Below are positions 52,599 through 61,981 of a stretch of DNA of 64,000 nucleotides, piece by piece. The stretch is taken from positions 62,001 to 126,000 of the forward strand of contig CAWIAG010000004.1 of assembly GCA_963834015.1 (NCBI GenBank), read 5' to 3'. Under the pieces are notes generated by a model. It did no database searches and was not told the origin of the DNA. It saw only the letters and a list, made by a program, of their open reading frames with translations. Position 1 is the first letter of the stretch; each line of letters starts with the position of its first letter. Source of the DNA: FEN-1297 sp963834015 (GTDB lineage Bacteria; Bacteroidota; Ignavibacteria; Ignavibacteriales; Ignavibacteriaceae). The translations under genes and the position numbers were made by a program.

Positions 52599-55250
52599 AT
52601 GGCATTTAATTTTAATAAATTCACCGTCAAAGCACAGGAAATTGTGCAGGCTGCAATTGAGATAGCTCAGAATTATAATAATCAGGTAATTGAACCGGAA
52701 CATGTGCTTGCAGCTTTAGTACAGGACAGCGGGAACATAGCCGATACAGTAATTCAAAAGACAGGCGGCAATGTAAATCGTTTGAAGTTGAAAGTAAACG
52801 AAATACTTGAAAGTTTACCAAAAGTAAGCGGGGCCGGAATAGGCAGCCAGGCCATGTCCAATTCCACTGCGAAGCTTTTTGATGATGCTTCTGTAGAAGC
52901 GCGTAACTTAAAGGATGAATACATTTCCTCGGAACATATACTTTTAGCTTTATCGGCAAGCGATGGTAAAGCGGGCAGGCTGTTAAAAGAAAATGGAATT
53001 TCGCACGAAGAAATATTAACAGCACTCAAAGATTTACGTGGTACGCAGAGAGTTACAACTCAAAATCCGGAAGACACTTATCAGGCACTTCAAAAATACG
53101 GCAGGGATCTGAATGAACTCGCAAAGGCGGGTAAACTGGATCCTGTTATAGGGCGAGATGAAGAAATTAGAAGAGTGCTCCAGGTTCTTTCCAGAAGGAC
53201 AAAGAATAACCCCGTTTTAATCGGAGAACCGGGTGTAGGTAAAACCGCAATTGCGGAAGGTATTGCACACAGGATTATTTCCGGTGATGTCCCCGAAAAT
53301 TTAAAAACCAAGAGAATTGTTGCTCTTGATATGGGTGCCCTAATAGCCGGGACACAGTTTCGCGGGCAGTTTGAAGAAAGAATGAAAGCAGTACTAAAGG
53401 AAGTTCAGGACTCAAACGGGGAAATAATTCTTTTTATAGATGAACTGCACACACTCGTAGGTGCCGGATCGGTTGGGGGTTCAATGGATGCAGCAAATAT
53501 TCTTAAACCTGCTCTAGCCCGCGGTGAATTACATGCAATTGGTGCAACAACGCTGGATGAATATAAGAAATATATTGAGAAGGATGCAGCACTTGAAAGA
53601 AGATTCCAACCGGTAGTTGTAAGTGAGCCCTCCGAAGAAGATACTATTTCTATTCTTCGCGGTTTGAAGGAACGATACGAAGTTCATCATGGTGTCAGGA
53701 TAACCGATGGCGCTATTGTTGCTGCTGCACAGCTTTCAAACAGGTACATTGCAGATAGATTTCTGCCGGATAAAGCTATCGATCTCATTGATGAAGCGGC
53801 TTCAAAAATAAGAATTGAGATTGATTCAATGCCTGAAGAGCTTGATACTGTTGAACGGAAAATAAAACAGCTTGAAATTGAACGTGAAGCTTTAAAACGT
53901 GAAAAAGATGAAGCTTCTGCAAAACGCCTTATAGAACTGAAAGAGGAGCTAAGTGAACTTACAGAAGAAAGAAATAAATTCAGGATGCATTGGGATCTGG
54001 AAAAAGGGAAAATTCAAAAAATCCGCTCCATGAAAAGCGATATTGAAAATGCAAAATCTTTGTCTGATAAATATGAACGTGAAGGAGATCTTGGAAAAGT
54101 TGCGGAACTTAGATACGGAAAGATTGTAACACTGGAAAAGCAGCTAAAAGAAGAAACAAAAAAACTTTCTGAAATTCAAAAAGACGAGAAGATGCTTAAA
54201 GAAGAAGTGGATTCAGAAGATATAGCAGAAATTGTTTCCAAATGGACAGGAATCCCGGTTAGCAGAATGCTTGAGAGCGAACGAAGTAAATTATTGCGGT
54301 TGGAAGATGAACTCCATAAACGTGTAGTCGGGCAAAATGATGCGGTTTATGCCGTGTCTAATGCTATAAGAAGGTCCAGAACAGGCTTGCAGGATATTAA
54401 CCGTCCGCTCGGCTCATTTATATTTTTAGGCACTACAGGTGTGGGAAAAACCGAACTTGCACGTACGCTCGCAGATTTTTTGTTTGATGATGAGCATGCA
54501 ATGATAAGGCTGGATATGTCAGAGTACATGGAAAAGTTTTCAGTTTCCAGGCTTATAGGTGCACCTCCGGGGTATGTGGGTTATGAAGAAGGCGGGCAGT
54601 TAACTGAAGCGGTTAGAAGAAGACCCTATTCTGTAGTACTTCTTGATGAAATTGAAAAGGCCCATCCGGATGTATTTAATGTTTTGCTGCAGGTTTTGGA
54701 TGATGGACGGTTAACCGATAACCAGGGAAGAACGGTGAACTTCAAGAATACAATTATTATTATGACTTCAAATCTCGGTTCACATCTTATCCAGGAAAAA
54801 CTGGAAAATGTTCCCGAACTTGAAATTGAAGATGCATTGGGTGATCTAAGAACTAAACTTTTGGAATTATTGCGAAAGACAATCCGTCCGGAATTTTTGA
54901 ATAGAATTGACGAGGTTGTATTATTCAAACCTCTGACTAGAAGTGAGATCAGAAAAATAGTTGACATTCAGATAAGTGGTGTACAGAAAATGCTTATTCA
55001 AAAAGATATAACCATTAATGTTGATGATGAAGCAAAAGACTGGTTGGCAAAGCTTGGCTACGATGTTACCTTTGGAGCCCGCCCGCTTAAAAGAACAATT
55101 CAGCGGCATCTTATAAATCCGTTGTCGCAGGAATTATTGGCCGGTAATTTTGAAGATGGTGATAATATCCTTGTTACACTTGGCGAAGCCGGACACCTGG
55201 TATTTAAAAAAGTAGAGACGAAACATGAGCCGTCGCCAAAAAATTTGTAA
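52599..55250 (+). CDS. clpB: ATP-dependent disaggregase ClpB
   Basis: 883 residues. ClpB solubilises aggregated proteins with the DnaK system. N-domain repeats (about 5-150), AAA1 with GEPGVGKTAIAEG and DELHTLVGAG, the coiled-coil M domain (about 405-530) that separates ClpB from ClpA/C proteases, and AAA2 with GTTGVGKTELART and the GYVGYEEGGQL pore loop are all present, ending in the GARPLKRTIQ region. There is no ClpP-binding IGF loop. ATG at 52599 is chosen, with TAAGGA (52585-52590) upstream; 13 codons of in-frame sequence before it overlap the hairpin. Confidence 0.96.
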   Translation: MAFNFNKFTVKAQEIVQAAIEIAQNYNNQVIEPEHVLAALVQDSGNIADTVIQKTGGNVNRLKLKVNEILESLPKVSGAGIGSQAMSNSTAKLFDDASVEARNLKDEYISSEHILLALSASDGKAGRLLKENGISHEEILTALKDLRGTQRVTTQNPEDTYQALQKYGRDLNELAKAGKLDPVIGRDEEIRRVLQVLSRRTKNNPVLIGEPGVGKTAIAEGIAHRIISGDVPENLKTKRIVALDMGALIAGTQFRGQFEERMKAVLKEVQDSNGEIILFIDELHTLVGAGSVGGSMDAANILKPALARGELHAIGATTLDEYKKYIEKDAALERRFQPVVVSEPSEEDTISILRGLKERYEVHHGVRITDGAIVAAAQLSNRYIADRFLPDKAIDLIDEAASKIRIEIDSMPEELDTVERKIKQLEIEREALKREKDEASAKRLIELKEELSELTEERNKFRMHWDLEKGKIQKIRSMKSDIENAKSLSDKYEREGDLGKVAELRYGKIVTLEKQLKEETKKLSEIQKDEKMLKEEVDSEDIAEIVSKWTGIPVSRMLESERSKLLRLEDELHKRVVGQNDAVYAVSNAIRRSRTGLQDINRPLGSFIFLGTTGVGKTELARTLADFLFDDEHAMIRLDMSEYMEKFSVSRLIGAPPGYVGYEEGGQLTEAVRRRPYSVVLLDEIEKAHPDVFNVLLQVLDDGRLTDNQGRTVNFKNTIIIMTSNLGSHLIQEKLENVPELEIEDALGDLRTKLLELLRKTIRPEFLNRIDEVVLFKPLTRSEIRKIVDIQISGVQKMLIQKDITINVDDEAKDWLAKLGYDVTFGARPLKRTIQRHLINPLSQELLAGNFEDGDNILVTLGEAGHLVFKKVETKHEPSPKNL

Positions 55251-55254
55251 AAAT

Positions 55255-55287
55255 GGGGCATGCCTGTCCTGCCAAGGCGGTGGCCCC
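55255..55287 (+). terminator. Probable terminator after clpB
   Basis: GGGGC (55255-55259) pairs with GCCCC (55283-55287), and GCCT (55262-55265) with AGGC (55275-55278) inside, followed by the T-rich GTCTTTATTT. It is GC-rich against an AT-rich background, 4 bases after the clpB stop. Confidence 0.6.
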
Positions 55288-55429
55288 GTCTTTATTTCCT
55301 CAATTCTTTCCTTTTAATTAACCACTTCTTTAATTAATTTTTAACTTAAAAATTAAGCAATTAATCTCTTGTCAGAATTTATAACAATTCAATTTGAACG
55401 CTCGAATCAGCGGGAGTCAATAGATAGTA

Positions 55430-57616
55430 ATGGATAAAGCACAACAAATATTAAAAGATATATTCGGCTATGAATCATTCCGGCCTTTACAGTCGGATAT
55501 AATACAAAATGTATTAAATAAAAAAGATTCCCTGGTTGTAATGCCTACCGGGGGAGGAAAATCTATTTGTTACCAAATACCAGCGCTTATTTTTGAAGGG
55601 TTAACAATAGTAGTTTCGCCGCTTATTTCTTTAATGAAAGATCAGGTTGAACAACTTAGACAGCTAGGCGTTAAGGCTGCACTACTAAACAGTTCGCTTT
55701 CCTCCGAAGTTTACAGATATAATTATGATAATGTTAAAAGCCTTAAAGTAAAACTTTTATATGTTGCACCGGAATCCCTTTTAAAAGACGAAATTATCAA
55801 TCTTCTTAAAAGTGTAACGGTTGATTGCATTACTGTAGATGAAGCACATTGTATTTCTGAATGGGGGCATGATTTCAGAAAAGAATACAGGCAGCTTGGA
55901 AAATTCAGAGCAATTTTTCCTTCCGCTGCCTGCATTGGGCTAACTGCCACAGCCACTCCAAGAGTTCAGGATGATATTGTAAAAAATTTGAATATGACTG
56001 ACAATAAAAGATTTATTGCCAGCTTTAACAGGGAAAATCTGTTTTTACAGGTAATTCCGAAGCAGGACCCTTTTCAGCAGACGGTTGATTTCTTAAAGGA
56101 ACATCCGGATCAATCCGGAATCATTTACTGCTTTTCAAGAAAACAAGTTGACAGCCTGCATGAAGATTTATCTTCGCTTGGGTATTTTACAAAACCGTAT
56201 CACGCTGGTTTGACTGATATAGAAAGAAACCGGAATCAGGATTTTTTTATTAAGGATCAGGTTCAGATCATTATTGCTACAATTGCATTCGGCATGGGGA
56301 TAAATAAATCTAATGTCCGATTTGTTATACATTATGATCTTCCAAAGAACCTTGAATCATATTATCAGGAAATCGGCAGATCAGGGCGCGACGGGTTAAG
56401 ATCGGACTGCCTTCTTTTATTCAGTTATGCCGATATTTCTAAAATAAATTATTTTATTGAACAAAAAGAAGATGAAGTAGAAAGACTTTCTGCTAAAGCC
56501 CACTTAAATGCAATGGTCAGGTATGCAGAATCTGAAATTTGCCGGAGACATCCCCTTATTAATTACTTCGGCGAATCTTATAAGACTTTTGATTGCCGGA
56601 TGTGTGATAATTGTATTGCTGCCGAAAAAGAAATGACGGATATTACCATACCGGCACAAAAGCTTCTATCTGCCGTAAAAAGAACCGGGCAAGTATTCGG
56701 CATGAATTATTTGATTGATGTATTAATGGGGAATGATTCCGACAGAATACTAAGCAACGGCCATCAGAATTTAACTGTTTTTGGAATTGGAAAAGAATAT
56801 ACTAAAAAACAGTGGCATATGATTGCAAACCAATTAGTGAATAAAGAACTTTTAATTAGAGACTTGGAATTCGGAAGTATAAAACTTACTGAAAGAGCTC
56901 CGGAAATTTTATTTAAGAACCAAAAAGTGTTAGGCTATGTAAAGGAAGCTGAAACTTCAACTAAAAAGCCTAAACAGATTGTTCAGGCATATGATCCGGA
57001 ATTATTTGAATTACTCCGCAGGAAAAGGAAAGAACTGGCTGATGAACAGGATATTCCGCCATATGTAATTTTTTCAGATAAAGCTTTGGCGCAGATGGCT
57101 GCAGATTACCCGCGGGATGAGTATGGCCTGTTAAATATAGGTGGAATAGGAATAAATAAACTTGAACGCTACGGCAATATATTTCTTTCTATTATAAATA
57201 GGTACTGCATTAAAAAAAACATTAAAGGGGGTTTAAATAAACTTGGGCTGTTATCCGGCAGCAGGCGCAGACCAAAGAAAAATTCATCGCAATTATTAAA
57301 ATATGTTATCGTAGCCCAATCTTTTAATGAAGGGACCTCAATTAAACAACTAACCGAAGATTTCGGGATAAAGGCCCAGACTATTGTTACCCATATAGCA
57401 AGATATGCAAGCGAAGGTCATAAGATAAGGATAAAAGGTCTAACGGAAGAGCTTTCTCTGCCCGCAGAACAACATCAAAAAGTTTTTGAAGCTTTTAAAG
57501 AAGAAGGCACGATAACAATGAAAACTATCTATGAAAAGTTTAATAACGAAATTTCTTACGAAGATTTACATATATTGAAAATAATTTATTTGGATAAGCT
57601 TCAGCCTAATCTATAG
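55430..57616 (+). CDS. recQ: ATP-dependent DNA helicase RecQ
   Basis: 728 residues. RecQ unwinds DNA 3' to 5' in recombination and fork repair. The helicase motor has Walker A MPTGGGKS, DEAHCISEWGHDFR and the arginine-finger motif QEIGRSGRDG. The zinc-binding domain uses C-x-R(18)-C-x2-C-x2-C-type cysteines around CRMCDNC, followed by the winged-helix RQC region (about 410-510), an HRDC domain (about 523-595) and a C-terminal HTH_40-type helix-turn-helix (about 620-715, IKQLTEDFGIKAQTIVTHI). This long form is frequent in Bacteroidota and Firmicutes. It stands alone. Confidence 0.96.
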   Translation: MDKAQQILKDIFGYESFRPLQSDIIQNVLNKKDSLVVMPTGGGKSICYQIPALIFEGLTIVVSPLISLMKDQVEQLRQLGVKAALLNSSLSSEVYRYNYDNVKSLKVKLLYVAPESLLKDEIINLLKSVTVDCITVDEAHCISEWGHDFRKEYRQLGKFRAIFPSAACIGLTATATPRVQDDIVKNLNMTDNKRFIASFNRENLFLQVIPKQDPFQQTVDFLKEHPDQSGIIYCFSRKQVDSLHEDLSSLGYFTKPYHAGLTDIERNRNQDFFIKDQVQIIIATIAFGMGINKSNVRFVIHYDLPKNLESYYQEIGRSGRDGLRSDCLLLFSYADISKINYFIEQKEDEVERLSAKAHLNAMVRYAESEICRRHPLINYFGESYKTFDCRMCDNCIAAEKEMTDITIPAQKLLSAVKRTGQVFGMNYLIDVLMGNDSDRILSNGHQNLTVFGIGKEYTKKQWHMIANQLVNKELLIRDLEFGSIKLTERAPEILFKNQKVLGYVKEAETSTKKPKQIVQAYDPELFELLRRKRKELADEQDIPPYVIFSDKALAQMAADYPRDEYGLLNIGGIGINKLERYGNIFLSIINRYCIKKNIKGGLNKLGLLSGSRRRPKKNSSQLLKYVIVAQSFNEGTSIKQLTEDFGIKAQTIVTHIARYASEGHKIRIKGLTEELSLPAEQHQKVFEAFKEEGTITMKTIYEKFNNEISYEDLHILKIIYLDKLQPNL

Positions 57617-57708
57617 TTGCCTTGATTTATACAATTATTAATTCTATTAGTTTAAATACAAATCATTAATTATCAAAACAAATAAACTATTGCCGCAATG
57701 ATTTTATA

Positions 57709-57736
57709 TGTGTATTTTTACACGTGTTTATACACA
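57709..57736. promoter_or_regulatory. Inverted repeats upstream of vapB, candidate autoregulatory operator
   Basis: TGTGTA (57709-57714) and TACACA (57731-57736) form an inverted repeat across 16 bases; a tighter one, GTGTA-TTTT-TACAC, lies at 57710-57723. VapB-type antitoxins repress their own promoters through such sites just before the start codon, here 12 bases downstream. Confidence 0.5.
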
Positions 57737-57747
57737 AAGGATTTATT

Positions 57748-57945
57748 ATGAGAACTAATATTGAGATAAATGATAAGTTGATGAAATCAGCAATGAAAAC
57801 TTTAGGCAAAAAAACAAAACGGGAGACTGTTGAGGAAGCGTTACGCAGGGTAGTCGATCTCGGCAAGCAGACAGAAATAAAAAAACTATTCGGAAAAGTC
57901 CGGTGGGAAGGAAATCTTGATGAAATGAGGCAAAATCGTTGGTAA
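57748..57945 (+). CDS. vapB: VapB-family antitoxin (type II)
   Basis: 65 residues. A ribbon-helix-helix-like N-terminus (MRTNIEINDKLMKSAM) with a helical middle (TVEEALRRVV) matches VapB antitoxins, and the C-terminal tail (FGKVRWEGNLDEMR) should wrap the toxin. ATG at 57748 follows AAAGGA (57736-57741). Its stop overlaps the vapC start by one base (TAATG), the usual coupling of such pairs. An earlier in-frame start at 57724 lies within the operator region and is unlikely. Confidence 0.9.
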   Translation: MRTNIEINDKLMKSAMKTLGKKTKRETVEEALRRVVDLGKQTEIKKLFGKVRWEGNLDEMRQNRW

Positions 57946-58337
57946 TGGTAGATTCATCTGTTTGGATAGATGCTTTTAACGGGGTTAATTCCAGACAGGT
58001 TAAAGGGCTGTCGAATATTCTTGGAAGAGAAAATATTTTTATCGGGGATTTTATCCTGACTGAAGTTTTGCAGGGTTTTTATAAGGATGAAGATTTTAAG
58101 GAGATAAAAGCAGCACTTAATGAGTTTCCATGTGTCCGATTGCTGAACAAAGAAATTGCTATTAAGAGCGCTGAGAATTATCGGGCGTTGAGAAAAATCG
58201 GGATTACTATCCGAAAAACCATTGATGTTTTTATCGCTACATTCTGTATCGAGAATAATTTTATTCTGCTTCATAATGACCCTGACTTTGATCCAATCGA
58301 AAAACATCTCGGACTAAAAGTGTTTATATTTCAATAA
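57945..58337 (+). CDS. vapC: VapC-family PIN-domain toxin
   Basis: 130 residues. PIN-domain RNase that cleaves tRNA or rRNA when unbound. The metal-binding acids are D3 (VDSSVWID), E40 (LTEVLQGF), D94 (KTIDVFIATF) and the D112-D114 pair (HNDPDFDPI). All are kept, so the toxin looks functional. ATG at 57945 overlaps the vapB stop by one base; a TTG at 57939 is in frame but less likely. This is the only toxin-antitoxin pair in the window. Confidence 0.92.
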   Translation: MVDSSVWIDAFNGVNSRQVKGLSNILGRENIFIGDFILTEVLQGFYKDEDFKEIKAALNEFPCVRLLNKEIAIKSAENYRALRKIGITIRKTIDVFIATFCIENNFILLHNDPDFDPIEKHLGLKVFIFQ

Positions 58338-58396
58338 AAAGTAGATTTATATTAGTCCTGTAAATCATTTAATCCGAAAAATTTAGATTCGGGCTA

Positions 58397-58433
58397 TATA
58401 GTTCTGCGATGCGGAATTCAACCCGCAACTATA
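58397..58433. repeat. Nested hairpin between convergent vapC and permease genes
   Basis: TATAGTT (58397-58403) pairs with AACTATA (58427-58433), enclosing GCGG (58411-58414) and CCGC (58423-58426). It is GC-richer than its surroundings and could be a bidirectional terminator or a fragment of a repeat element. No second copy was noticed in the window. Confidence 0.4.
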
Positions 58434-58449
58434 AATCTCGCGGGATGAA

Positions 58450-59808
58450 TTATGTTTGTTTCAACTTTTCAAACGGCCAATCCTTTATATAATAAGAGCG
58501 TATAAAAAATACGAACGTACCTATAAATATTATAACAACTGCCCCAATTGCAAAATACATTCCGGTTGAAAAAAACAATCCTATCCACATTAGTATTGCA
58601 ATAAGTGCAGGTAAAGGGTACAGCCACATCTTAAATGGAAAATATGTTGCAGGTTTCCGGCGTCTTAATATCATAATGCCAACTGCCTGGCCGATGAATT
58701 GGATGAGAATTCTCATGGCAAGTATTGCACTGATAACTTCTTTTAATCTAAAAAAAAGGCTAAATACAAAAGCAATTGTACCAAGAATTACCATTGAGGC
58801 ATCCGGGAAATTTTTTTTTGGATGAGTGTGAGAAAATATTTTAAAAAATGATCCGTCTACAGCAGCAGCATATGGAATTCTTGAATAACCAAGTGTAGCC
58901 GAAAACAAAGAAGAAAATGCTATCCATAATATTAAAATTGTAGCAAAAATAGCAGCACCCGAACCGTAAATTTTTTCTACAAAAGTACTCACTATAAATT
59001 TTGAATTCATAGCTTCGCGCCAGGGCACAACTCCAAGTACACTTAACTGCATTAATAGATATAGTATAGCAATACCAACAATCGAAATAAGAATGCTCTT
59101 CGGAATGTTTTTCTCAGGATTTATTATTTCAGAACCTAAATTGCAGGCATTATAATAACCCAGATAAGTATATATTGTTTGAACTGAAGCGCTGCCAAGT
59201 CCCGCGAAAAATATAAAAGAAAAATCAAAAGCACCGGGAGGAAAATCAAAAGCTAATTTTGGATTGAAATGCGTAGCTCCTCCAAATATAAGCCATAGAA
59301 TAGTTGCAATTACTCCAATCCATAAGAATAAAGAAATTTTACCCACGGTTGTTATCTTTCGGTAAAGAAGGATAACTATGGAAATCACTATAAGCCCGGA
59401 AATGATTTTTTGTCCTACTGTTCCGAGCGGAACTAAGAAAGTAAAATATTGTGAAAAACCGATAGCCCCAGATGCAATAACCAAAGGTGCCTGGAAAATT
59501 GTCTGCCAGATCAAAAGGAAAGAAAATAATTTTCCCCAGCTTTTAGGTCCGTAAATTTCTTTTAGAAAAACGTAACTGCCCCCTGCTGCCGGCATAGCAG
59601 CGCCGAGCTCCGACCAGACTGCACCATCCATAAGGGAAAGTACGGCACCCAGTATCCACGCAAGTAAACATTGCGGGCCCCTCATTTCCTGTATTACAAT
59701 AGGCAATACAATGAATGGCCCAATGCCTATCATGTCAAGCATATTGAGCGAAGCGGCTTCTTTTAATCCTAATCCCCGCTCAAGTTTTGTAGATTTTGTA
59801 TTACTCAA
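58450..59808 (-). CDS. APC-superfamily amino-acid permease
   Basis: 452 residues, about 12 membrane helices. The first helix carries LNMLDMIGIGPFIVLP, the helix-1 break typical of APC transporters, and LGAAMPAAGGSYVFLKEIYGPKSWG marks the early conserved block. The substrate is not resolved, though such proteins usually carry amino acids with proton exchange. It lies 9 bases downstream of a second APC permease on the same strand, so the two form an operon of related but clearly distinct transporters. Confidence 0.92.
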   Translation of the reverse strand: MSNTKSTKLERGLGLKEAASLNMLDMIGIGPFIVLPIVIQEMRGPQCLLAWILGAVLSLMDGAVWSELGAAMPAAGGSYVFLKEIYGPKSWGKLFSFLLIWQTIFQAPLVIASGAIGFSQYFTFLVPLGTVGQKIISGLIVISIVILLYRKITTVGKISLFLWIGVIATILWLIFGGATHFNPKLAFDFPPGAFDFSFIFFAGLGSASVQTIYTYLGYYNACNLGSEIINPEKNIPKSILISIVGIAILYLLMQLSVLGVVPWREAMNSKFIVSTFVEKIYGSGAAIFATILILWIAFSSLFSATLGYSRIPYAAAVDGSFFKIFSHTHPKKNFPDASMVILGTIAFVFSLFFRLKEVISAILAMRILIQFIGQAVGIMILRRRKPATYFPFKMWLYPLPALIAILMWIGLFFSTGMYFAIGAVVIIFIGTFVFFIRSYYIKDWPFEKLKQT

Positions 59809-59817
59809 TTATTTTAA

Positions 59818-61308
59818 TTACAACTCTTGTCTTATTCTGCTTTTCTTGTATCCGTATGAAAAATAAATTACCATTCCAATTAGTAACCAAACAGCAAACC
59901 TAAGCCATGTTATCCATGGGAGGCCGAGAATTAAATAAAAACATGCAACGATACCAAGGACCGGAATTAAGGGTACCCAGGGCGTCCTGAAAGATCGCGG
60001 CCGATCGGGTTCTCTTTTGCGAAGTATTAAAATACCGATGCATACTAAAATAAAAGCAAACAAAGTTCCTATGTTTGTCAGATCAACCATCTCATCAATC
60101 GTTGTAAACATGGCGCAAACTCCAACAACAACACCTGTTACTATAGTAGTTATATGAGGTGTTTTAAATTTATGATGTACTTTAGCAAAGCTTTGGGGAA
60201 GCAGGCCGTCTCTTGCCATTGAGAAAAAGATTCTCGGCTGTCCCAGTTGAAATACAAGCAATACGGCAGTATGAGCAATAACCGAACCGAATGCTATAAT
60301 GCCTATAAGGATATTACACCAGTTCTGAATATTAGCATACTGAATTGCAAGAGTAAGCGGTTCCGCCTGGCTTGTTGCAAGCGTCTTAACCAAAGCTCTA
60401 TACGGGATTATTCCGGTGAAAACTGCAGCCACCAAAATGTATATTACTGTGCACACTATTAATGAGCCTATTATTCCTATTGGAAGATCACGGGTTGGAT
60501 TTTTTACTTCTTCTGCAACAGTTGATACTGCGTCAAATCCGATGTAAGCAAAAAATACAACAGCAGCTCCTGCCTGAACTCCGGCCCATCCGTTGGGGGC
60601 GAAAGGCGTCCAATTAGCAGGTTTTACATAATGAAAGCCAATCCATACGAAAATTGCCAGTACAACAAGTTTGATTAGAACCATTATAGTGTTTAACCTT
60701 GCACTTTCGCGTATGCCGATTACGAGCACAATAGTTATAAGTGCTACAATAGAAAAAGCAGGCAGGTTAAATACAATAGGAACACCAAATATGTGAGGCG
60801 CATGTTCAAGCAGCCCGGGAATTTTGGACGCTGTTCTGTAATCAATTGAAATCCAATCGGGAATAATTATTCCGAATCCCGAAACAAAAGTCTTAAAATA
60901 ATTTGACCAGCTTATTGCAACTGCAACATTGCCCACTGCATATTCAATAATTAAATCCCAGCCTATTATCCAGGCTACTAATTCCCCCAGAGTTCCGTAG
61001 GAATAAGTATAAGCGCTTCCCGAAATCGGGACCATAGCAGCAAATTCGGCATAACATAATGCTGCAAATCCGCACGCAATTCCGGTCAGTATAAACGAAA
61101 GCATTAGTGCCGGGCCAGCACCCGGCCTGGCTACATCACCTGCAGCGGCTGTGCCGATTGTAGCGAATATTCCCGCGCCGATTATAGCGCCTATTCCCAG
61201 CATTACAACATCAAAAGCGCCAAGTGCGCGTTTAAGCTGATGGGTAGGGTCTTCACCTTCGTGAACTAAAGCATCAAGGCTTTTTGTCCTGAATAATTGT
61301 TTCAGCAA
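59818..61308 (-). CDS. APC-superfamily amino-acid permease (cationic amino-acid transporter type)
   Basis: 496 residues, about 12-14 helices. GAFDVVMLGIGAIIGAGIFATIG is the helix-1 substrate-binding break of the family, followed by LCYAEFAAMVPISGSAYTYSY and the FFAYIGFDAVSTVAEE block of CAT/YfnA-like permeases. The C-terminal segment RKREPDRPRSFRTPWVPLIP is diagnostic of that subgroup. The exact amino acid is unknown. It heads a two-permease operon. Confidence 0.94.
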   Translation of the reverse strand: MLKQLFRTKSLDALVHEGEDPTHQLKRALGAFDVVMLGIGAIIGAGIFATIGTAAAGDVARPGAGPALMLSFILTGIACGFAALCYAEFAAMVPISGSAYTYSYGTLGELVAWIIGWDLIIEYAVGNVAVAISWSNYFKTFVSGFGIIIPDWISIDYRTASKIPGLLEHAPHIFGVPIVFNLPAFSIVALITIVLVIGIRESARLNTIMVLIKLVVLAIFVWIGFHYVKPANWTPFAPNGWAGVQAGAAVVFFAYIGFDAVSTVAEEVKNPTRDLPIGIIGSLIVCTVIYILVAAVFTGIIPYRALVKTLATSQAEPLTLAIQYANIQNWCNILIGIIAFGSVIAHTAVLLVFQLGQPRIFFSMARDGLLPQSFAKVHHKFKTPHITTIVTGVVVGVCAMFTTIDEMVDLTNIGTLFAFILVCIGILILRKREPDRPRSFRTPWVPLIPVLGIVACFYLILGLPWITWLRFAVWLLIGMVIYFSYGYKKSRIRQEL

Positions 61309-61481
61309 TTGCAGGTCCTTAGAATAATTATTGCAAAAAAAATTTTATTGCCGGGGCTAATTTGATTGATGTGCAGATATTATTTACCAATGTGTACCCG
61401 GCAAAATTGAATTGATTTAAATTTTAATATAGTTAATTTGTTCTTGAAATTGAAGAAGAATATAGAATACATATAATACAC

Positions 61482-61506
61482 ATACCTGCCGGATAACGAC
61501 AGGTAT
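61482..61506 (-). terminator. Possible hairpin terminator after the YhcH-family gene
   Basis: ATACCTG (61482-61488) pairs with CAGGTAT (61500-61506) around an 11-base loop, 8 bases beyond the stop of the minus-strand gene. No long T run follows on that strand, so function is uncertain. The remaining gap to the permease start is AT-rich without other features. Confidence 0.4.
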
Positions 61507-61513
61507 TTGTAAT

Positions 61514-61966
61514 TTAAGTTTTTATCTTAACTACTACTTTAACCACATTTTCATTATCATTTACTGCTATACCCGGCATGTGTGCATCGGACGGGAAAAG
61601 AATTACAAAAGTATTCTTTTCAACTTTTGCCATCTGGCCATATCCTTCAAAAAATTCAACATCTTTTTCCGGATTATATTCAGTTTTAGTCTTCATGTTC
61701 TTTAAGAAAGAATAACCTATTAATTCAGTTCCGGAAGCAACATATTGAATATCAATATACTTTTTGTGAGCCTCCCATTTCCCTTCATCAACCTGTTTGG
61801 TTTTGTACCGGCTTACTGTTGCATATATTTCGGCTCCCTCGATATCATAACTCCCGTTTTCTAATGTTGTAAAATCAGTTCGCATTAAATAATTCAACGC
61901 TTTTGTAATTCTTGTTCCAAGCCCGTTGTATAAATTAATGTTATCTATTATATCAATAATCATCAT
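61514..61966 (-). CDS. YhcH/YjgK/YiaL (DUF386) family protein
   Basis: 150 residues, the standard length for this cupin-like family. Conserved blocks are EGAEIYATVSRYKTK, WEAHKKYIDIQYVASG and FVILFPSDAHMPGIA. The metal-binding histidines and glutamate of the jelly-roll are visible (EAHKKYID, DAHMP). Members occur with sialic-acid, N-acetylneuraminate and other sugar pathways, and one is annotated as a beta-galactosidase accessory subunit. No sugar genes are nearby. It begins 15 bases after the hydrolase upstream on the same strand. Confidence 0.9.
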   Translation of the reverse strand: MMIIDIIDNINLYNGLGTRITKALNYLMRTDFTTLENGSYDIEGAEIYATVSRYKTKQVDEGKWEAHKKYIDIQYVASGTELIGYSFLKNMKTKTEYNPEKDVEFFEGYGQMAKVEKNTFVILFPSDAHMPGIAVNDNENVVKVVVKIKT

Positions 61967-61981
61967 TAGTCCCTTTAATTT

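Noticed and set aside
57721..57726. CACGTG as a third parS-type site
   Set aside because: Flanking bases do not fit GTTCC...GGAAC; it is part of the vapB operator symmetry.
58338..58449. The vapC-permease gap hairpin as an attachment site or MITE
   Set aside because: No direct-repeat flanks or second copy in the window; a convergent terminator is simpler.
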